DNA of 64,000 nucleotides from Pseudomonas sp. PB101 (lineage in GTDB: Bacteria > Pseudomonadota > Gammaproteobacteria > Pseudomonadales > Pseudomonadaceae): contig NZ_RWIR01000041.1 of the NCBI RefSeq assembly GCF_009764265.1, positions 1 through 64,000 of the forward strand, written 5' to 3'. Shown piece after piece: positions 63,685 to 64,000 of the stretch. Under the pieces are notes generated by a model, which made no database searches, was not told where the DNA came from, and saw nothing but the letters and a program-made list of their open reading frames with translations. Position numbers and translations under genes: made by a program. How positions within the stretch are numbered: position 1 is the stretch's first letter; every line of letters begins with the position of its first letter.

Positions 63685-64000
63685 ATGACTATCGAAAGAA
63701 TGAATTACCCTGACGGTTATTTTCCAGTGGATGAATATGAAGATCGCTGGAGAAAAGTGGAAGATGAAATGCGCCAGCAGGGTTATGAGTTGGCCATTGT
63801 CTGGGGCAAGACAGCTGGTCATTATGAGCGGGCCATGGAAACACTTTGGCTGACCAACTTCTGGTCGGAACACTCTGGCCAGGAACCGGATTCTCCAATC
63901 TGGAACGCACGAGGTTTCTGCTGTGTGATATTGGAGCCTGGAAAGAAACCTGAACTGCATGCCGACGTGGCGACAGTGCGTCGTCGTATGGTGCGCTGCG
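63685..64000 (+). CDS. M24/creatinase-family protein, N-terminal part
   Basis: 105 residues are visible before the window ends. MNYPDGYFPVDEYEDRWRKV and EDEMRQQGYELAIVWGKTAG match the creatinase N-terminal domain that precedes M24 catalytic domains (Xaa-Pro peptidase, creatinase, DddP-like lyase). A TTGAGGTAATC ribosome site precedes the ATG. The metal site lies outside the window, so peptidase and lyase cannot be told apart. It has its own LuxR-type promoter. Confidence 0.7.
   Translation, partial: MTIERMNYPDGYFPVDEYEDRWRKVEDEMRQQGYELAIVWGKTAGHYERAMETLWLTNFWSEHSGQEPDSPIWNARGFCCVILEPGKKPELHADVATVRRRMVRC

Overview
The window looks like chromosome from a fluorescent-group Pseudomonas. It is GC-rich and dense with catabolic and transport operons. 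The supporting gene pairs are psdR-mdpA-dpp, pcaQ-pcaHG with quinate genes, gabP, a hydroxyproline operon, dmeR-dmeF, arsR-arsH and many LysR regulators. A family of degenerate intergenic repeats (TTGGCCGATTTCTGCCTGTC-like) recurs between operons. The assignment rests on gene content and style only. I saw no rRNA, tRNA, CRISPR array or intact transposon.

Layout. 0-5.3 kb: dipeptide uptake (dppB start, dppA), the XRE-cupin regulator psdR, the M24 dipeptidase mdpA and a class V aminotransferase. 5.3-7.3 kb: a short arsR-arsH pair without arsB or arsC, a MerR remnant and a small cytochrome c. 7.4-12.1 kb: a lytic transglycosylase, gabP, two small P-loop kinases and a YCII protein. 12.2-20.4 kb: a quinate-to-protocatechuate block (OprD porin, aroQ, MHS transporter, LysR, DHA2 efflux pump, pcaGH, pcaQ). 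20.6-27.2 kb: a membrane protein, a DUF3313 lipoprotein, an SdsA-type alkylsulfatase, a diguanylate cyclase and an AraC regulator. 27.3-33.3 kb: an SDR followed by a tight operon of APC permease, phospho-lyase-like class III PLP enzyme, APH-fold kinase and outer-membrane protein. This reads as an uptake-phosphorylate-eliminate pathway for an amino alcohol. 33.3-36.9 kb: an AT-richer accessory stretch with orphan genes, an IS66 remnant, a heptamer tandem repeat and a lone receiver domain. 36.9-38.9 kb: dmeF-dmeR with duplicated G-tract operators and a decayed epimerase gene. 39-48.7 kb: an ABC transporter plus a hydroxyproline catabolic operon with two proline-racemase-family enzymes, one having Ser in place of the first catalytic Cys, and a GntR regulator. 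48.8-59.7 kb: EamA, Nudix, TPR, LysE and several LysR-controlled genes (MFS, old yellow enzyme). 59.9-64 kb: a LuxR-type regulator, an APC permease split by one in-frame stop, a farnesyl-diphosphate-synthase-like gene and the start of an M24/creatinase-family gene.

The most interesting part is the right end. Two near-identical 18-bp palindromes, TAGTGC-N6-GCACTA and TAGTGC-N6-GCAGTA, each abut a putative -35 box, one before the permease-prenyl synthase operon and one before the M24 gene. This is the geometry of a LuxR-type activator box and suggests a compact regulon combining transport, an isoprenoid synthase and a peptidase/lyase-fold enzyme. A second regulatory pair is seen at psdR: the same 14-mer lies upstream of both dppA and mdpA, in the same orientation relative to each target and followed by similarly placed promoter elements.
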